DNA of 64,000 bases from Halichoerus grypus (GCF_964656455.1 NC_135718.1:22456449-22520448); one strand, 5' to 3'. Shown: positions 25,510-37,803, counted from the first letter of the stretch. Numbers and translations: made by a program. The notes: a model not told the origin generated them from the sequence alone.

Positions 25510-26450
25510 TTCTCCCTAACTTTTTATTTCAAAGTAATTTTACAATGAAAGAAGAGTTGCAAAGAGAGGACAGAGAGTTCTCTTATGATCTTCAATCAGC
25601 TTCTCGTAAGTTAACATGTTTTATGACCATGGAGCAGTATTTACAACTAAGAAATTAATATTGGTGAAAGGCTGTCAACTAAACTAGAGATTTTATTTGG
25701 ATCCCCCCAGGTTTTCTACTAATGTCCCTTTTTTTCTGATCCAGGGTCCAATCCAGAATCCCACATGGCGCTTATCTGTCTTATCTTTTAGTCTCTTCAG
25801 TCCTCAGTCGTTCATTGTCTTTGATGACCTGGACAGTTTTGAAGTATACTACTCAGATATTTTTAGAATGTCCCTCAAATTGGGTTAGTCTGATATTTTC
25901 TCATGATTACAGGGTTATATAGGTTGTTGGTAAGAATATCACAGAAATGATGCGCCCTTCTCATGATATCTTATCAAACAGTACAAGATATCAGTATGTC
26001 TTATTACCAGTGATGTTAACCTTGACCACTTGATGAAGGTAGGGTCGGCCAGGTTTGTCCATTGCAGAGTTACTGTTTTTCCTGTTCCATATGCTATTGG
26101 TTAAATCAAGTTACTAAGTCCAGTGCACACTCAAGGGAAAGAGAATTAAGTTCCAACTTCTGGCAGGAAGAGTATCAAAAATTGTGTGAACATATGTTAA
26201 AAGCACCACAATAGTTAATAAATATTTTGGGAGAGATATTTTGAGGCTATGCATTTCGCCCACTAATTTCCATATTCATCAGCGGATCTTGCCTGTCGCA
26301 GTGATTTCTGTGGTGTCCTAATGGAAATTTTCTATTTCCATAATTTCCTATATGTGTATTAATTGAAATTCTGTAAGGAATAACTGGCCCATCTTGACCA
26401 ATTATTTATTTATGCCATCAGTTAGTTGGTCAGCCAACAATGTGACCAGA
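25510..26450 (-). mobile_element. Old L1M-type 3' region, antisense
   Basis: A long series of blocks typical of ancient L1 3' regions in reverse: AACTAAGAAATTAATATTGG, GTCCAATCCAGAATCCCACA, TTGATGACCTGGACAGTTTTG, GTGATGTTAACCTTGACCAC and CCACTAATTTCCATATTC. The same family reappears at 53281-53740. It carries no intact open frame. Confidence 0.75.
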
Positions 26451-26828
26451 AAAGATGGTGAGTAAGCCCAATTCTGGATTCTGTTTGTTGTCTCTTCTTC
26501 ACCTCAGGTACCTCTGTGCCCTCACTCTGACCTCGTGGGCCCATAATTCCTATTAGATGTTAGTATGCCATTAAGGTGCCACCTGCTAATTAAGGGCACG
26601 ATCTGTCTGCCTAGTAAAATTATTTTTAAAGAAATATTTTAGGGTCTGACCTGAGATGAAGATCTCAGAAGGAAATGGATTTTCCTAGTGATGGAGTCCC
26701 TTTATTGGTCCTAGAGGAGAGGATATCCCCCTTCCCCCGACTCCATAGTTCTGGGCTCTCCCCAGTTTGTTCAGTTGGGCATCTCACACCACCTTCACTA
26801 TCAGGAGGGTGACTTGGAGGTACTCACC

Positions 26829-26831
<3 letters not shown>

Positions 26832-26867
<36 letters not shown>

Positions 26868-26869
26868 AC
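26832..26869. repeat. (AC)n microsatellite
   Basis: About 15 AC units, one T interruption, then CACACAC. Confidence 0.95.
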
Positions 26870-26991
26870 TATTCCTCCCTTTCCCCATCTTCTTTGTCCT
26901 CACCAAAGAAAAAAGCAAGGTTTGCTGTCCCCCACCCAAAAACAAACCTCTATGAAAGGGTACTGACCTCTTTTGTTCAACAGTGATTTTA

Positions 26992-27195
26992 TATATATAT
27001 GTATATTTTTTAAAGATTTTATTTATTTGAGAGAGAGAGAATGAGAGAGAGAGCACATGAGAGGGGGGAGGGTCAGAGGGAGGAGCAGACTCCCTGCAGA
27101 GCAGGGAGCCCGATGCGGGACTCGATCCAGGGACTCCAGGATCATGACCTGAGCCGAAGACAGTCGCTTAACCAACTGAGCCACCCAGGCGCCCC
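26992..27195 (-). mobile_element. SINEC tRNA-derived SINE, antisense
   Basis: T/A-rich left edge, reversed GA-rich tract and head ending GGCGCCCC. Target-site duplication CAACAGTGATTTTA is exact at 26978-26991 and 27196-27209. Confidence 0.95.
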
Positions 27196-27221
27196 CAACA
27201 GTGATTTTAATTCCCAAAACA

Positions 27222-27338
27222 GGGGCGCCTGGCTGGCTTGGTCGGTAGAGCTCATGACTGTTAATCTCAGGGTTGTGAGTTTGAGGCCCAGGGTGGGTGT
27301 AGAGATTACTTAAAAAAATAAATAAATAAATAAAATCA
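27222..27338 (+). mobile_element. Short SINEC variant, sense, next to an antisense copy
   Basis: Head GGGGCGCCTGGCTGGCTTGG, then a shorter body ending GTAGAGATTACTT and a (TAAA)n tail, an older subfamily form without the long CT tract. Target-site duplication TTAATTCCCAAAACA is exact at 27207-27221 and 27339-27353. Its left duplication overlaps the right duplication of the neighbouring antisense SINE by three bases. Confidence 0.93.
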
Positions 27339-27602
27339 TTAATTCCCAAAACAAACAATTCAGGTTCCAAACGAACCAACTAAAAATATGTGAAAAAGAC
27401 AGCACAAGAAGTGGGTAAATATCCTCAACAGTTTAATCCCTCTTATAAATGAAAACTTGCATAAAAACATCTCTATAGATATAAGTCCCATGATCCTGAA
27501 CAGGCATTCTATACAAGAAAAAAAGAGAGACAACGTAAAAATGTTGAATCTCACAAATAGGAAATAAAAATTAAAACAAAAAGGATATAAAAATTAAAAA
27601 GG

Positions 27603-27787
27603 CACGCCTGGGTGGCTCAGTCAGTTAAGCAACCTTCTTCAGCTCAGGTCATGATCCCATGATCATGGGATAGAACCCCGCATCGGGCTCCCTGCTCAGC
27701 GGGGAGTCTGCTTCTCCCTCTCCCTCTGCTTCTCCCTCCCCAACTTGTGCTCTCTCTCTCTCAAATAAATAAATCAAATCTTTTTTT
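27603..27787 (+). mobile_element. SINEC tRNA-derived SINE, sense
   Basis: CACGCCTGGGTGGCTCAG head, CT tract, AAATAAATAAATCAAATC and an A-rich end. Flanked by AAAAATTAAAAAGG at 27589-27602 and 27788-27801. Inside it, ATCCCATGATCATGGGAT (27653-27670) is a perfect 18-bp palindrome produced by changes to the SINE body. Confidence 0.93.
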
Positions 27788-28394
27788 AAAAATTAAAAAG
27801 GATAGGCCATTTATTAATCTGCCAAAGGGATAGTTTTTTTGAGAAGATAATACTTAGCCTAAGTGAGGGCTTGGGAAATGGATGCTCATCTGTTGTTCTT
27901 AGCATAATTTATATAAACTTTCTGGAGGACAGTTGGACAGTTTATCAGGAGTCTTAAACAAATGCTCATTCTCTTTGTGTTAGTGAAATTCCCTCTTTTA
28001 ATAATCCTGCCTGTTGAAAAACTGAGAGATAAGAGAGACATGCAAATATTTACGTGCAAAGATAATCAGTGCAGTATTATGTGTAGACACTCCCGATAGT
28101 CTGTGGTCAGCCTGTCAGTTAAGAAAATTACAGAATATTGCACAGCTGGCAAAACAGTGCATTCCAGCATTATAGTATGTTATGCTCTGTTAATGGTATG
28201 ATGCAAAAGTTGTTTTTTAAAAAAGGAATGCCTACAGAAACAGAAAAATACTCTGAAGGATTGATGACAAAATGTTAAAGGTGATTGTTTCCAGATGGAA
28301 GGACCATGTGAATGTTTTATTTTCCTTTTTATACTTCAGTCCACTTTCCATTGTATTTTAAATGAACACGTATTATTTTTACAATTAGATTTCT

Positions 28395-28578
28395 TTTTTT
28401 TTTTTTAAAGATTTTATTTATTTGAGAGAGAGCACAAGCAGGGGGAGCAGCAGAGGGGGAGGGAGAAGCAGGCTCCCCACTTATCAGGGAGTCCGATGCG
28501 GGGGCTCGATCCCAGCACCCTGGGATCATGACCTGAGCCGAAGGCAGACGCTTAACGACTGAGTCACCCAGGCGCCCC
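28395..28578 (-). mobile_element. SINEC tRNA-derived SINE, antisense
   Basis: Poly(T) at left, AAAGATTTTATTTATTTGAG, reversed body, head ending CAGGCGCCCC. Target-site duplication TACAATTAGATTTCT at 28380-28394 and 28579-28593, with one T/C difference. Confidence 0.95.
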
Positions 28579-28744
28579 TACAATCAGATTTCTAAAAGCA
28601 GTGTTATTTCAATAAATGATGCCAATTATAAGAATAATAGAGCAGTCAAGCCTATTTTCCAGCTGGCAGAATTCAGAATTCGGGGTGGGTGGTGGTGGGA
28701 GATGAACAGGAATGGGACCTGCAGCATAGCCCCCTAGCAGGGCA

Positions 28745-28925
28745 TCTCTTTTCTCCTTTCCCTCTGGTCATCCTCCTCACCTCTCTACCCTTTCATCTAC
28801 CCCTCTTTTTCTTCTTCTTTGTCTGCTCTTCCCCATCTCCTCTTCCATGGCCTCTCCCTTCTCCTCCTCTCCTTCCCCTCCTTCTAACTTCCCCTCCCTG
28901 TCTCCCTCTCTTCTCTTTCTGTCAC
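28745..28925. repeat. Long pyrimidine-rich tract
   Basis: About 180 bp of nearly pure C and T on the + strand, with few purines, for example CTTCTCCTCCTCTCCTTCCC. It gives a leucine/proline/serine open frame that I reject. Such tracts can form triplex DNA or act as spurious splice pyrimidine tracts. Confidence 0.8.
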
Positions 28926-29689
28926 CATGAGATGTTTTCGGTGAGAACTTAAGAATTTGTGTCCATACTGGAGTATTAATTTTAAAAAAATTAGAAGGTA
29001 TGTTTTACATTTTCCATCATCACATGTGTTTCCTTGGCCAAGCAGTTAGTACGAGTTCAAAGGCACACTGGCATGGCCTTCAGAGTATTTTCACAGGATA
29101 TCATCACTGAATTTGCCCAGTTCCAAATCCCTTGACACCTTGTACTCAGCACTCCAGAAATTCTTTGTGAATAAGCAAAGTACTGAGGAGAGTAACTGCT
29201 GTTTGACACCCCAGGAATTTGTGCTCCTGCTGTGAAGGTGAATCTGATTTCTTCCTTATCTAACCTCTCCTTCTCTGTCCTTGCTCCTCTCCAGGCTTTA
29301 CTGACTGGGTCACTTTCCCTTCTCCACTGGGGGGCTTGTGAGCTATGGCCTCTTGGGGTGTTTTTTCCGCAGTATCAATACCCAGCAACAAAACAAGAGA
29401 ATGTCGTTGTTTCATAACAGGTTCAAAAAGCAGAGCAGAGCTCTTCGAGGATGGTTAAACCAGCCTTAGGTGAGGGCCAGGGACCTGGCAGCCCAGTGTG
29501 GAGACTAACACTGTGTTTCTCACAAGGATCAAAATTTATTAGTCATTTTTCACCTTCACATTTACAGGCTCTGATATTTGAGGATCTAAACTAAACTTAG
29601 TTCCAGGCTATTTCCAGACTCCCAAGACAGGGCACCCTCCCAAATATGCCCAGGCGCATGCTACCCTAATGCCCACTGCACGTGTTTCT

Positions 29690-30012
29690 GTTGGTCGGGG
29701 TTGCTATAACAAAATACCACAGACTGGATGTCTTATAAACAACAGAAGTTTCTTTCTAACAGTTTAGGGGGCCTGCAGTCCGAGATCGGGGTGCCAGTGG
29801 GATGGGGGTCTGATGAAGGCCTTGTTCTGGGTTGCATGTGGTTGGTTACCTTCTTACTGTGTTCTCACATGCTGCACTGAGCAAGGGGGCCCTCTCTGGC
29901 CTCTTCTACATGGGCACTCATTGCCTCCCTAAGACCTCACCTCCTAATCCTATCTCCTTAGAAATTAGGTTTCAGCATATGAATTTTGGGGATACACAAA
30001 CATTTAAGCCAT
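29690..30012 (-). mobile_element. MaLR-type solo LTR, antisense
   Basis: GGTTGCTATAACAAAATACC, CACAGACTGGATGTCTTAT, TACTGTGTTCTCACATGC, CTAAGACCTCACCTCCTAAT and AGCATATGAATTTTGGGGAT follow the reversed order of an MST/MLT1 LTR. It is more complete than the copy at 13490. No internal retroviral part is attached. Confidence 0.85.
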
Positions 30013-30194
30013 AGAAGCACATGACCCTTGTAGGATGTCAAATTGAAGTTTCCCATCATTTCTCCTGACCTTTTTGGTGTAAGACACATACATTATCTTT
30101 TGAGTCAATACTGTCTTTGCTGAGACACTAAGGAATAAAAAGAAAATGAATTTTTTTTCATGAGAAGGATCATTGGAGTGAGTCAAGAACCTGG

Positions 30195-30310
30195 GTTAGT
30201 AGTTCCAACCTTGATGCTCTCTGAGTGATATGAACTTGGACAAGGTATTTGCTCTCTTGAAGCCTTGATTTCCTTAACTGTGACATGTGGTGTTTGGACT
30301 AGTTAATCTC
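30195..30310 (+). repeat. MIR-like repeat, sense
   Basis: ACTTGGACAAGGTATTTGC followed by GAAGCCTTGATTTCCTTAAC matches the MIR core ('cctcagtttcctca' region), diverged. Confidence 0.6.
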
Positions 30311-30869
30311 TAACAGACTTTTCATCTCTAAAGGACCCCTTAATTCATACTGTTGACAATAGTGATGTTGCACCTACTCTTCCTTTTACTCTCCACAACG
30401 TTTTTATTAGGTCTTATTATTAATATCCTTTTTACAGATGATACATGGAGCTGTAGAAAAATTAGAGAGTCTAAATTCTGATCTGATTACATCATTTATT
30501 AGCTGTATGCCCTTAGGCAAGTGACTTGCTTTCAGAGCTACCACCACCTTTGTTATCTTGTTACTATTTTTCCTCAATTTGTGTCATGTGTGAATTTTGT
30601 AGGCCCACAATAGGCATTCTTATCCACGTTGTTGACAGTTGATGAGCAGGATGCCAACAAGAGCACAGCCCTGCAAGCCCTGTATGATATCAATCCTACA
30701 CTTAATAGATGAACACCAGCCTTTGATTAACACCATATGACGTAGTGTTTTTGATGTAGTTAAAGCTTCTTATAGTTTGTATATATTTTTTTCTACATAA
30801 CTTTTAGTAAATGTTGTTATCACCACCTGATATATATTTACATTTATTTATACCTTCCCTGTCTTCTGT

Positions 30870-31010
30870 ATGGAAATGGAAGCTTCATAAAGTGCAGGGA
30901 TTATCTTCTGTTTAATTCACTCCTAAATCCTCAGCACCTTAGAATTGCCTCTGACATATTGTCGGTATTTAATAAATATTTGTTGAATTTATTCATTCAT
31001 TCATTAAAAA
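30870..31010 (+). repeat. L2/MIR-type 3' end, sense
   Basis: CTCAGCACCTTAGAATTGCC, GTATTTAATAAATATTTGTTG and ATTCATTCATTCATT form the usual tail of these ancient repeats. Confidence 0.6.
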
Positions 31011-32023
31011 ACGTAATTGAGGACCAGCTGTCTGCCCTTCTGGGTGTTAAATATTAAGGATAACCCAGGGATCCACAGTTTAGATCCATAGTCTCCATGG
31101 GGAGGTCCCTGCAGCAGCACCCAGGTGTGTACAAGATGATTCATTGGGATGTAGGCAGAAGATACTACAATTCCTGTTGTGGGTTTTTTGTTTTTTGGTT
31201 TTTTTTGCTATTTTACTTTCTATTTTGTGTATATTTTCTAAAGTTAAAGCATAAACACCCTAGTACGTTTCCTCAGCTTACAACCAATAAGTCATCATAT
31301 ACTGGCATGTGCTCATTTTCATTTTCCCTGCTTGGTATGTTCAAACCAAAACTTTGGAGATTGCTATTTTTGGAATGCTCTTATAGAATATAATTTCTCT
31401 GGGCCAAATTTTCTCCAGCAGCAAAATGCTCAGGTTTCAATCCTTTAACATACTACCCTCTAATCTGAAGCTCTTTGTCTTTAACAGAAAGGGAAAGAAA
31501 GGGGTAAGTGGTGAGGTTCTGTCCTCTCCTTGTCTTCTTTTACCCTGGCCCCTTTAGTCCCAAGCCGGACGTCGGTCCACACCTTCCTCCTCTCACTCCG
31601 AATTTAAGATCAACACAAACACACACCTCCTGCTGTCCTTAGCATTGTTTCTTGCTGCCACAGCTGTTCCACGGCGTTAGCTTTCCAAGCACTTGAGTAA
31701 GATGGTGGCACAGTTGCCAGGAGTCTGAGGTTTGACATATTCCAGGTCTCCTCTCCATACTAACTACGCTCATTCCTTCCCACTACCCCTTTGTGACTTG
31801 CACACACTGATTATATGTCTCCTCACAGACTGTTTTCCAGACTGAAGAAACTTTCTTGTTGTTCATAATAGTACAAATTTATTAATATTAATTATAAGAG
31901 TAATGCATACATACATTGCAAAAAATTTTAAATTACTGACAAGGGTAATAATCTCTTTGTCACCCCCAATTCCAAAACCTCTCAGAGATGGCTACTATTA
32001 TGAATTTTGTCTTTGTATTTCCA

Positions 32024-32046
32024 GTGTTTTTTTTTTTTTTTTTTTC
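32024..32046. repeat. T-run (about 23)
   Basis: Homopolymer T run in AT-rich sequence. No flanking duplication seen. Confidence 0.8.
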
Positions 32047-32747
32047 ATTTATTATACATTTTTGCTTTGGGTCAATCAATAGGCGATAGACAAATTGGGT
32101 ATTTTAATTTAATAAATTTCAATATAGTAGTTAGAGATCTATCCCATTAATTTTATGTCCTGGCATGGAACAGTCTCCAAGATGGATTAGAGTAAAATTA
32201 ACAAGTTGCTAAAAATGCGTAATGTATGATAGCACTACAGTTTAAAAAGATAAAAAGAAGCCTTATTAAAAAAAATATTTCGAGCCACTCCTTTACCTCA
32301 ATCCCAAACTGTTTGATCATTTTAAATATATTTCTCTTATCTCATTGGCACAATGATTTCTGTTTGGGGACTGGGCCAGTGATCTGGTCATCTTCCCTGG
32401 TGCCTCTAGATCCCCTCAATCCTGTATGCAGGAAACAACGAAGGCAAGGAGAGGGGCCCAAACAGTGGGGAAATAAGAAGAAAATGGGAAGTGAATCCAT
32501 GGTTTTAGAAGTAAAGCCATTATATGAGAGAAGGGGAAAGTGGGGGAAGGGGGAGCATTGTAGCACAATGGCTTGTCCTGACCAACTTGGACCTGGTCTT
32601 TTTGATGTCTGAAGCAGCATGTTGCTTGTTGCTCACTATGGCTCTTGCAAATTTCGGCTTTGTTTTCTACCATGCGCTTTGTTCAACCAACATCCTCATC
32701 CCCTTATGTATTCCTTCATTCCTGAGCTTTATGTATTCCTTCATTCT

Positions 32748-32947
32748 TTTTTTAAGATTTTATTTATTTGAGATAGAGTGAGAGTGAGCGAGTGAGAGAG
32801 AGCATGAGTGGGGGGGGGTGGGCAGAGGGAGGGGAGAAGCAGGCTCCCCACTGAGCAGGGAGCCCGATGTGGGCTCTATCCCAGGACCCTGGGATCATGA
32901 CCTGAGCTGAAGGCAGACGCTTAACGACTGAGCCACCCAGGAACCCC
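32748..32947 (-). mobile_element. SINEC tRNA-derived SINE, antisense
   Basis: TTTTAAGATTTTATTTATTTG at left, GA-rich tract with a G9 run, head ending CACCCAGGAACCCC. Target-site duplication TGTATTCCTTCATTCT at 32732-32747 and 32948-32963 with one C/T difference. Confidence 0.95.
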
Positions 32948-32999
32948 TGTATTCTTTCATTCTGAGTCAGATACCCCATTCCTCACTTTGCTCCTATAA

Positions 33000-33025
33000 A
33001 CACACACACACACACACACACACAC
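33000..33025. repeat. (AC)n microsatellite
   Basis: About 13 AC units, followed by degenerate GCAC/GCAT units. Confidence 0.9.
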
Positions 33026-35491
33026 GCACGCATGCATGCCCACACGTGCATACTCACATACACTTTGTTGCAGACATCACCTAATTCAACAATTGGGCTT
33101 CTGGCTTAGGGGGAGTAAGGATGGCAAAATGCAGAATTTGATGGGCCTGCGGATGTTGGCCATGCTGATTCTCAGTAGCCATTATGCATTTAAGAAACTA
33201 AGCATCTTTTTGTTTTTTGTCTTTCTATTTATTTGTTATTTGTAGTGGCTATCTTTGGCTCTGGGAAACCAGTGTGACAGTGTGGAAGCCAGAAGAAATC
33301 AAGCAAGCATGTTTCTTAGGACTAAGAGAGAGGCTAAAATGACGCCTTGAAGCAGCTTTTTTTTTATTTTCCCCCTAGCCCATTTTCCCCAGATGGACAG
33401 GAGATGAGACCTCTGAATAAGCTGCTTTGTTCTAGAATAAAAGTTACTGCATTAGCCAGGACTCTCCTGATGACCTGTATCTTGACAGCCTAGCTGTGAG
33501 GCCAGGGGAAAGGGGAACCCTTGGCTACAGAAGAGGAGATCCAGGGAGCCGGCCACTGGTACCCGCCAGCTTTTGCTTCTTCTCGAACAGATAGAACCAC
33601 TTGCTTCTAGGGGCTTTGTTTATGGAGAGAGCCTGTGGGAACATGATGCTCCTTCTAAAAAGAAGAAGACAGGTGTGTCCAACTCACCAGCCCCTTTTAC
33701 TCTGCAGATCCCTGTTCTTTCCTCCGTATGCCATTAGCTGCAATTCTGAATCTGAATAAACAGGTGTTATCCTGGCACGGTATTTATTTTTTAATACTTG
33801 CTCTGAGGTTATCTATGTCAGGACATTTTGTGGCTCTGCACCATCTATGCGGCCCTATATTAAACTGGTATAAACTCTGACGAAATGCCAGGAGAATGAT
33901 AAACTAGTGACATTTCTGAGTTCCTCTGTAGAAAATGTCTACAAAGGCTGCATTTGGCTGATTACATTTCAGAAGGCTGACTCTGCACGGCTCATATCAC
34001 GGTGCACTGTATCAGGGTGTGAGTGTTTTATTTGCATTCTTGACTCCAGTTATCCTCAGATTTTGTTCAGAAATGGCTGCTATATGTGAACACCAACTTA
34101 AGATACTGGAAGCAAGGATGAGTGATGCTGGCTTTGTCTTGTTTTCAACAACAGAACTGGATCTAGCCTAGCCTGAGGGCCTTCACCGTCTACTTTCTGT
34201 GCACAGGGAGGCTCACACATAGATGGGGACAGAAGTTCTTCTTTTTAGCTATTTATAGCTTCGCACACTTAATGTACTTCAGTAGCATTTCATGGCTTTT
34301 AGGATCAAATAAAAAACCTTAGCATGATGCACAGGGTGCTTCATGATTGGACCCCTGCCTAACTTTTTATTTTATTTTCTATTGCTCTACTCTGAAAACA
34401 TTAGATCTACTGACTTGCTAGTATACACCTGTCTGGGCCATCCTCTCTCTGACCTGCAGCCTCTTTACTTGCTATTTATCTCTAAATGGAATATTCTTCC
34501 ACCCCTTCTGTCCATTGATCATATTATTGCATATCCTTGAAGATTGAATTCATTTACCCTAAAGGATTCCCGGGCCTTCCTTCTCCCACAGGTTTCTATC
34601 TGCAAGTGAAAGGTCATTCCTTCTATGTGTTCAAGTAGCACCTTGAATATGAGCACTCTTGTTACATGGGGAACTGTAGAGCTCCTCCTTAGCTCTAAAG
34701 CTCTTAAGGACAGCCTTTATTCTTATTACATATTAGGGGCTTGGAATGTTTCACTGAATTAAAAAAGTGATTTTATTTATTCATACAGTTGATCTCTGGG
34801 CTGTTGATTCTTTTTTTTTTATCTTTTGAGTTATGATGATAAATCATGTTGATAAATCATTTTGGCTAATGGGGTACCCATGAAATCTCAAGAAGCTTTT
34901 ATTACCAGCATTAGCTTTAATTTTCAGATGGGTATTTACATTCCCCACCTCTCTCCTAAAATGAGAAAGGGAAAAAAAAGAGAGGAAACAAATCGGCTGC
35001 ATTTCTGAACCCTTGCTACGTACAAGGACTCTGATAAGTGCTTTAAGATATATATTCTAGGAAAACTTATTTTCGCCTCATTTTGTCGATTAAAACAATA
35101 ATAAAAGCACAGGGATGTGAAGTAACTCACCAGATTTCACATATACAAATACATTGATAAATACTTGCATGTTGGTTGTATACTTCTCCTTTTTCCAAAA
35201 GCATTCAGTAAACATTTATTGAGTAGTTGTACTTGTCATGCATGGAAATGCATGGCATGGAAATACAGAAAGATTTGAGCTTATTGGTCAATAAGAGGGG
35301 TAGACAGATAAGTTACCAATTGAAACATGGCCTAGTTAATGCTATGCACAAGTATGTGCATGATTCTAGAAGTCTCAGAAGGAGTAACCAACTTAGTCTA
35401 AGTGACATCTTCACTGGAAAATCTATTTTCAACTTCATATATCTGCTGCCGAGACTTTAAGAGTGCACAGACTGTAAGAGTTAAGAAGGCA

Positions 35492-36199
35492 TGGGGAACA
35501 TGTATCTTTTAGAATTACTGTTTTCTTTTTCTTGGGGGTAAATACCCATCAATAGAATACTGGATCATATGGTAACTCTATTTTTTAATTTTCGAGGAAT
35601 CTTCATTCTGTTTTCCACAGTGGCTGCACCAGTCTGCCTTCCCACGAACAGTGCACAAGGTTTCTTTTTTTCCACATCCTTGCCAACACTTGGTATTTCT
35701 TGTGTGTGGTTTTTTTTTTTTTAGCCATTCTAATAGTTGTGAAATTTCGCAGCATTATTTATACCAGCCAAGATATGGAAGCAGCCCAAGCGACCATTGA
35801 TAGATGAATGGATAAATATGTGGTACATATATACTATGGAATTTTACTCAGCCATAAAAAAAGAAAAGAACTGAAATCTTGCCATTTACAACAGCATGGG
35901 TGGATCTAGAGTGTATAATGCTAAATAAAATAGGTCAGTCAGAGAAAAGCAAATACCATATGATTTCACTTACCTGTAGAATTTAAAAAACAAAACAAAT
36001 CAACAAAGAAAAAAGAGACAAACAAACAAAAACCACTCAAATGCAGAGAACAAAGTGGTGTTTGCTAGAGGGGAGGTAGGTGGTAGGATGGGTGAAATAG
36101 ATAAAGAGGATGAAGCATACATTTATCCTGATGAGCACTGAGAAATGTATAGGATTGTTGAATTATTGCTCACGAAATGGAAAAAAAATACTAAAATAA
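35492..36199 (+). mobile_element. L1 insertion with inverted 5' part (twin-priming structure)
   Basis: The element has two opposed halves. 35510 to about 35755 is L1 ORF2 in antisense (CATATGGTAACTCTATTTTT, CAGTGGCTGCACCAG). From about 35756 to 36199 it is sense ORF2 end and 3' UTR (GATGAATGGATAAATATGTG, GGAATTTTACTCAGCCATAA). In an intact L1 the two halves are neighbours, so the 5' half has been flipped in place. The whole is bounded by an exact 16-bp duplication, AAGAGTTAAGAAGGCA, at 35476-35491 and 36200-36215. That fits a single insertion by twin priming. No usable open frame remains. Confidence 0.92.
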
Positions 36200-36849
36200 A
36201 AGAGTTAAGAAGGCAGAATAAGGGTAAGAGGGAATTCCAGACAGAGACCCCAGTACGTGCTAAGGCATGAAGACTTCCCTGCCCTTCTGTAAAATTTAGT
36301 TCAAGAAGGGAATTCATTTTCTCAAATAGACATACAGGCAATATAAAGATAAATTAGATACCGCCACCTATTGCCTTTTTATATAATTAAAAGATCCTGG
36401 ATCAAAATTTTTCATCTCATAATACAGAGAGGTTCCTTCTGAGTCCCAGAATTGAACAACCCAATATATCAGATATTATAGTAGATACTGACCAGTGTAA
36501 AAATGTTGTCTATATGTTTACAGAGGAAACATTCTTCTCTGTGCTCTGGTAAGCACAGAGAATTTGGTGATAAAAAACAGAGCACCTGCCTTATGGGAGC
36601 TCCATGAAGTAAAAGAGGCATTTATGCAGGGAGATCGAGCAAACCATTATGAACCATGACAGGGATGCATACATACAGGGTAATCTGGAAGCATAAAGCA
36701 AGAGTGTCCAGCCTTTTGTGCTAAATACCAAAAGTCAGACTTCCTATCATGATGGACAGAGATACTTGAAGCCATTCTTGAGGTCTCACTCTGAAAAGAA
36801 GATCATCAAGGGAACATTTGGATTGAATTTTATGTTTCTGCTATTTTTA

Positions 36850-37200
36850 TTTTTGAGCCTTATTGAGGTATAGTTGACAAATAAAATTATAATATATTTA
36901 AAGTATACAATGTTAATGGTTTCAGAAACATATACAGTGTAAAAGGATTTCCACAACCAAGTTAACAGATCCATCATCTCCTATGTTTACCTTTTTTCTT
37001 TTCTTCTTTCTTTCTTTTTTTGTGAGAACACTTAAGTTCTATTAACAAATTTCAGTTTACAATACAGTATTAATCAACTATACTCATCACCTTGTACCTT
37101 ATTCATCTTATAACTGAAAGTTTGTATCCTTTTACCATCCTGCCCCTGTTTTCTCCTCCCGCCAACCCCTGGCAACCACCTGTTAACATTATTGTCATCA
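36850..37200 (-). mobile_element. L1MA/MB-type 3' UTR, antisense
   Basis: TATTGAGGTATAGTTGACA, TTTCCACAACCAAGTTAACA, TTAATCAACTATACTCATCAC and GAAAGTTTGTATCCTTTTACC fit the reversed 3' UTR of older L1 families. A SINE lies immediately downstream. Confidence 0.75.
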
Positions 37201-37229
37201 TTAGTAAGCAAAGCACAGTAACTGGTCTT

Positions 37230-37421
37230 TTTTTTTTAATGTTTTATTTATTTATTTATTTGACAGAGAGAGACACAGTGAGAGAGGGAACACAAGCAGG
37301 GGGAGTGGGAGAGGGAGAAGCAGGCTTCCCACTAAGCAGGGAGCCCAATGCGGGGCTCGATCCCAGGACCCTGGGATCATGACCTGAGCCGAAGGCAGAT
37401 GCTTAACAACTGAGCCACTCA
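37230..37421 (-). mobile_element. SINEC tRNA-derived SINE, antisense
   Basis: T-run, TTTTATTTATTTATTTATTTG, then GACAGAGAGAGACACAGTGA, reversed body and a head cut to GAGCCACTCA. Only a 6-bp direct repeat GGTCTT is seen at 37224-37229 and 37422-37427, and the usual GGCGCC end is missing, so a few head bases are lost. Confidence 0.9.
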
Positions 37422-37628
37422 GGTCTTAATATACACAGATAACCACCCAGCTCCACGGTTACAAGTAAAATGTATAAATGGGCTAGAGAATGATACTTTG
37501 TGGACAACTGCAGTGATGTGCTTCTGCAAGGTGTCTGGTCAATGATAGGACCATTAAAACCAGCACCTGTGCAGACACTTAGCATTGTTTGGCTTCAGCT
37601 TTTGAGAATTCACCAGTGCCACAAAATA

Positions 37629-37803
37629 TTTATTTATTTGACAGAGAGAGACACAGCGAGAGAGGGAACACAAGCAGGGGGAGAGGGAGAAGCAGGCTTC
37701 CCGTGGAGCAGGGAGCCCGATGCGGGGCTCGATCCCAGGACCCTGGGATCATGACCTGAGCTGAAGGCAGACGCTTAATGACTGAGCCACCCAGGTGCCC
37801 CTT
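37629..37803 (-). mobile_element. SINEC tRNA-derived SINE, antisense
   Basis: Same subtype as the neighbour 200 bp upstream (GACAGAGAGAGACACAGCGA). Exact 17-bp duplication ACCAGTGCCACAAAATA at 37612-37628 and 37804-37820. Confidence 0.95.
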
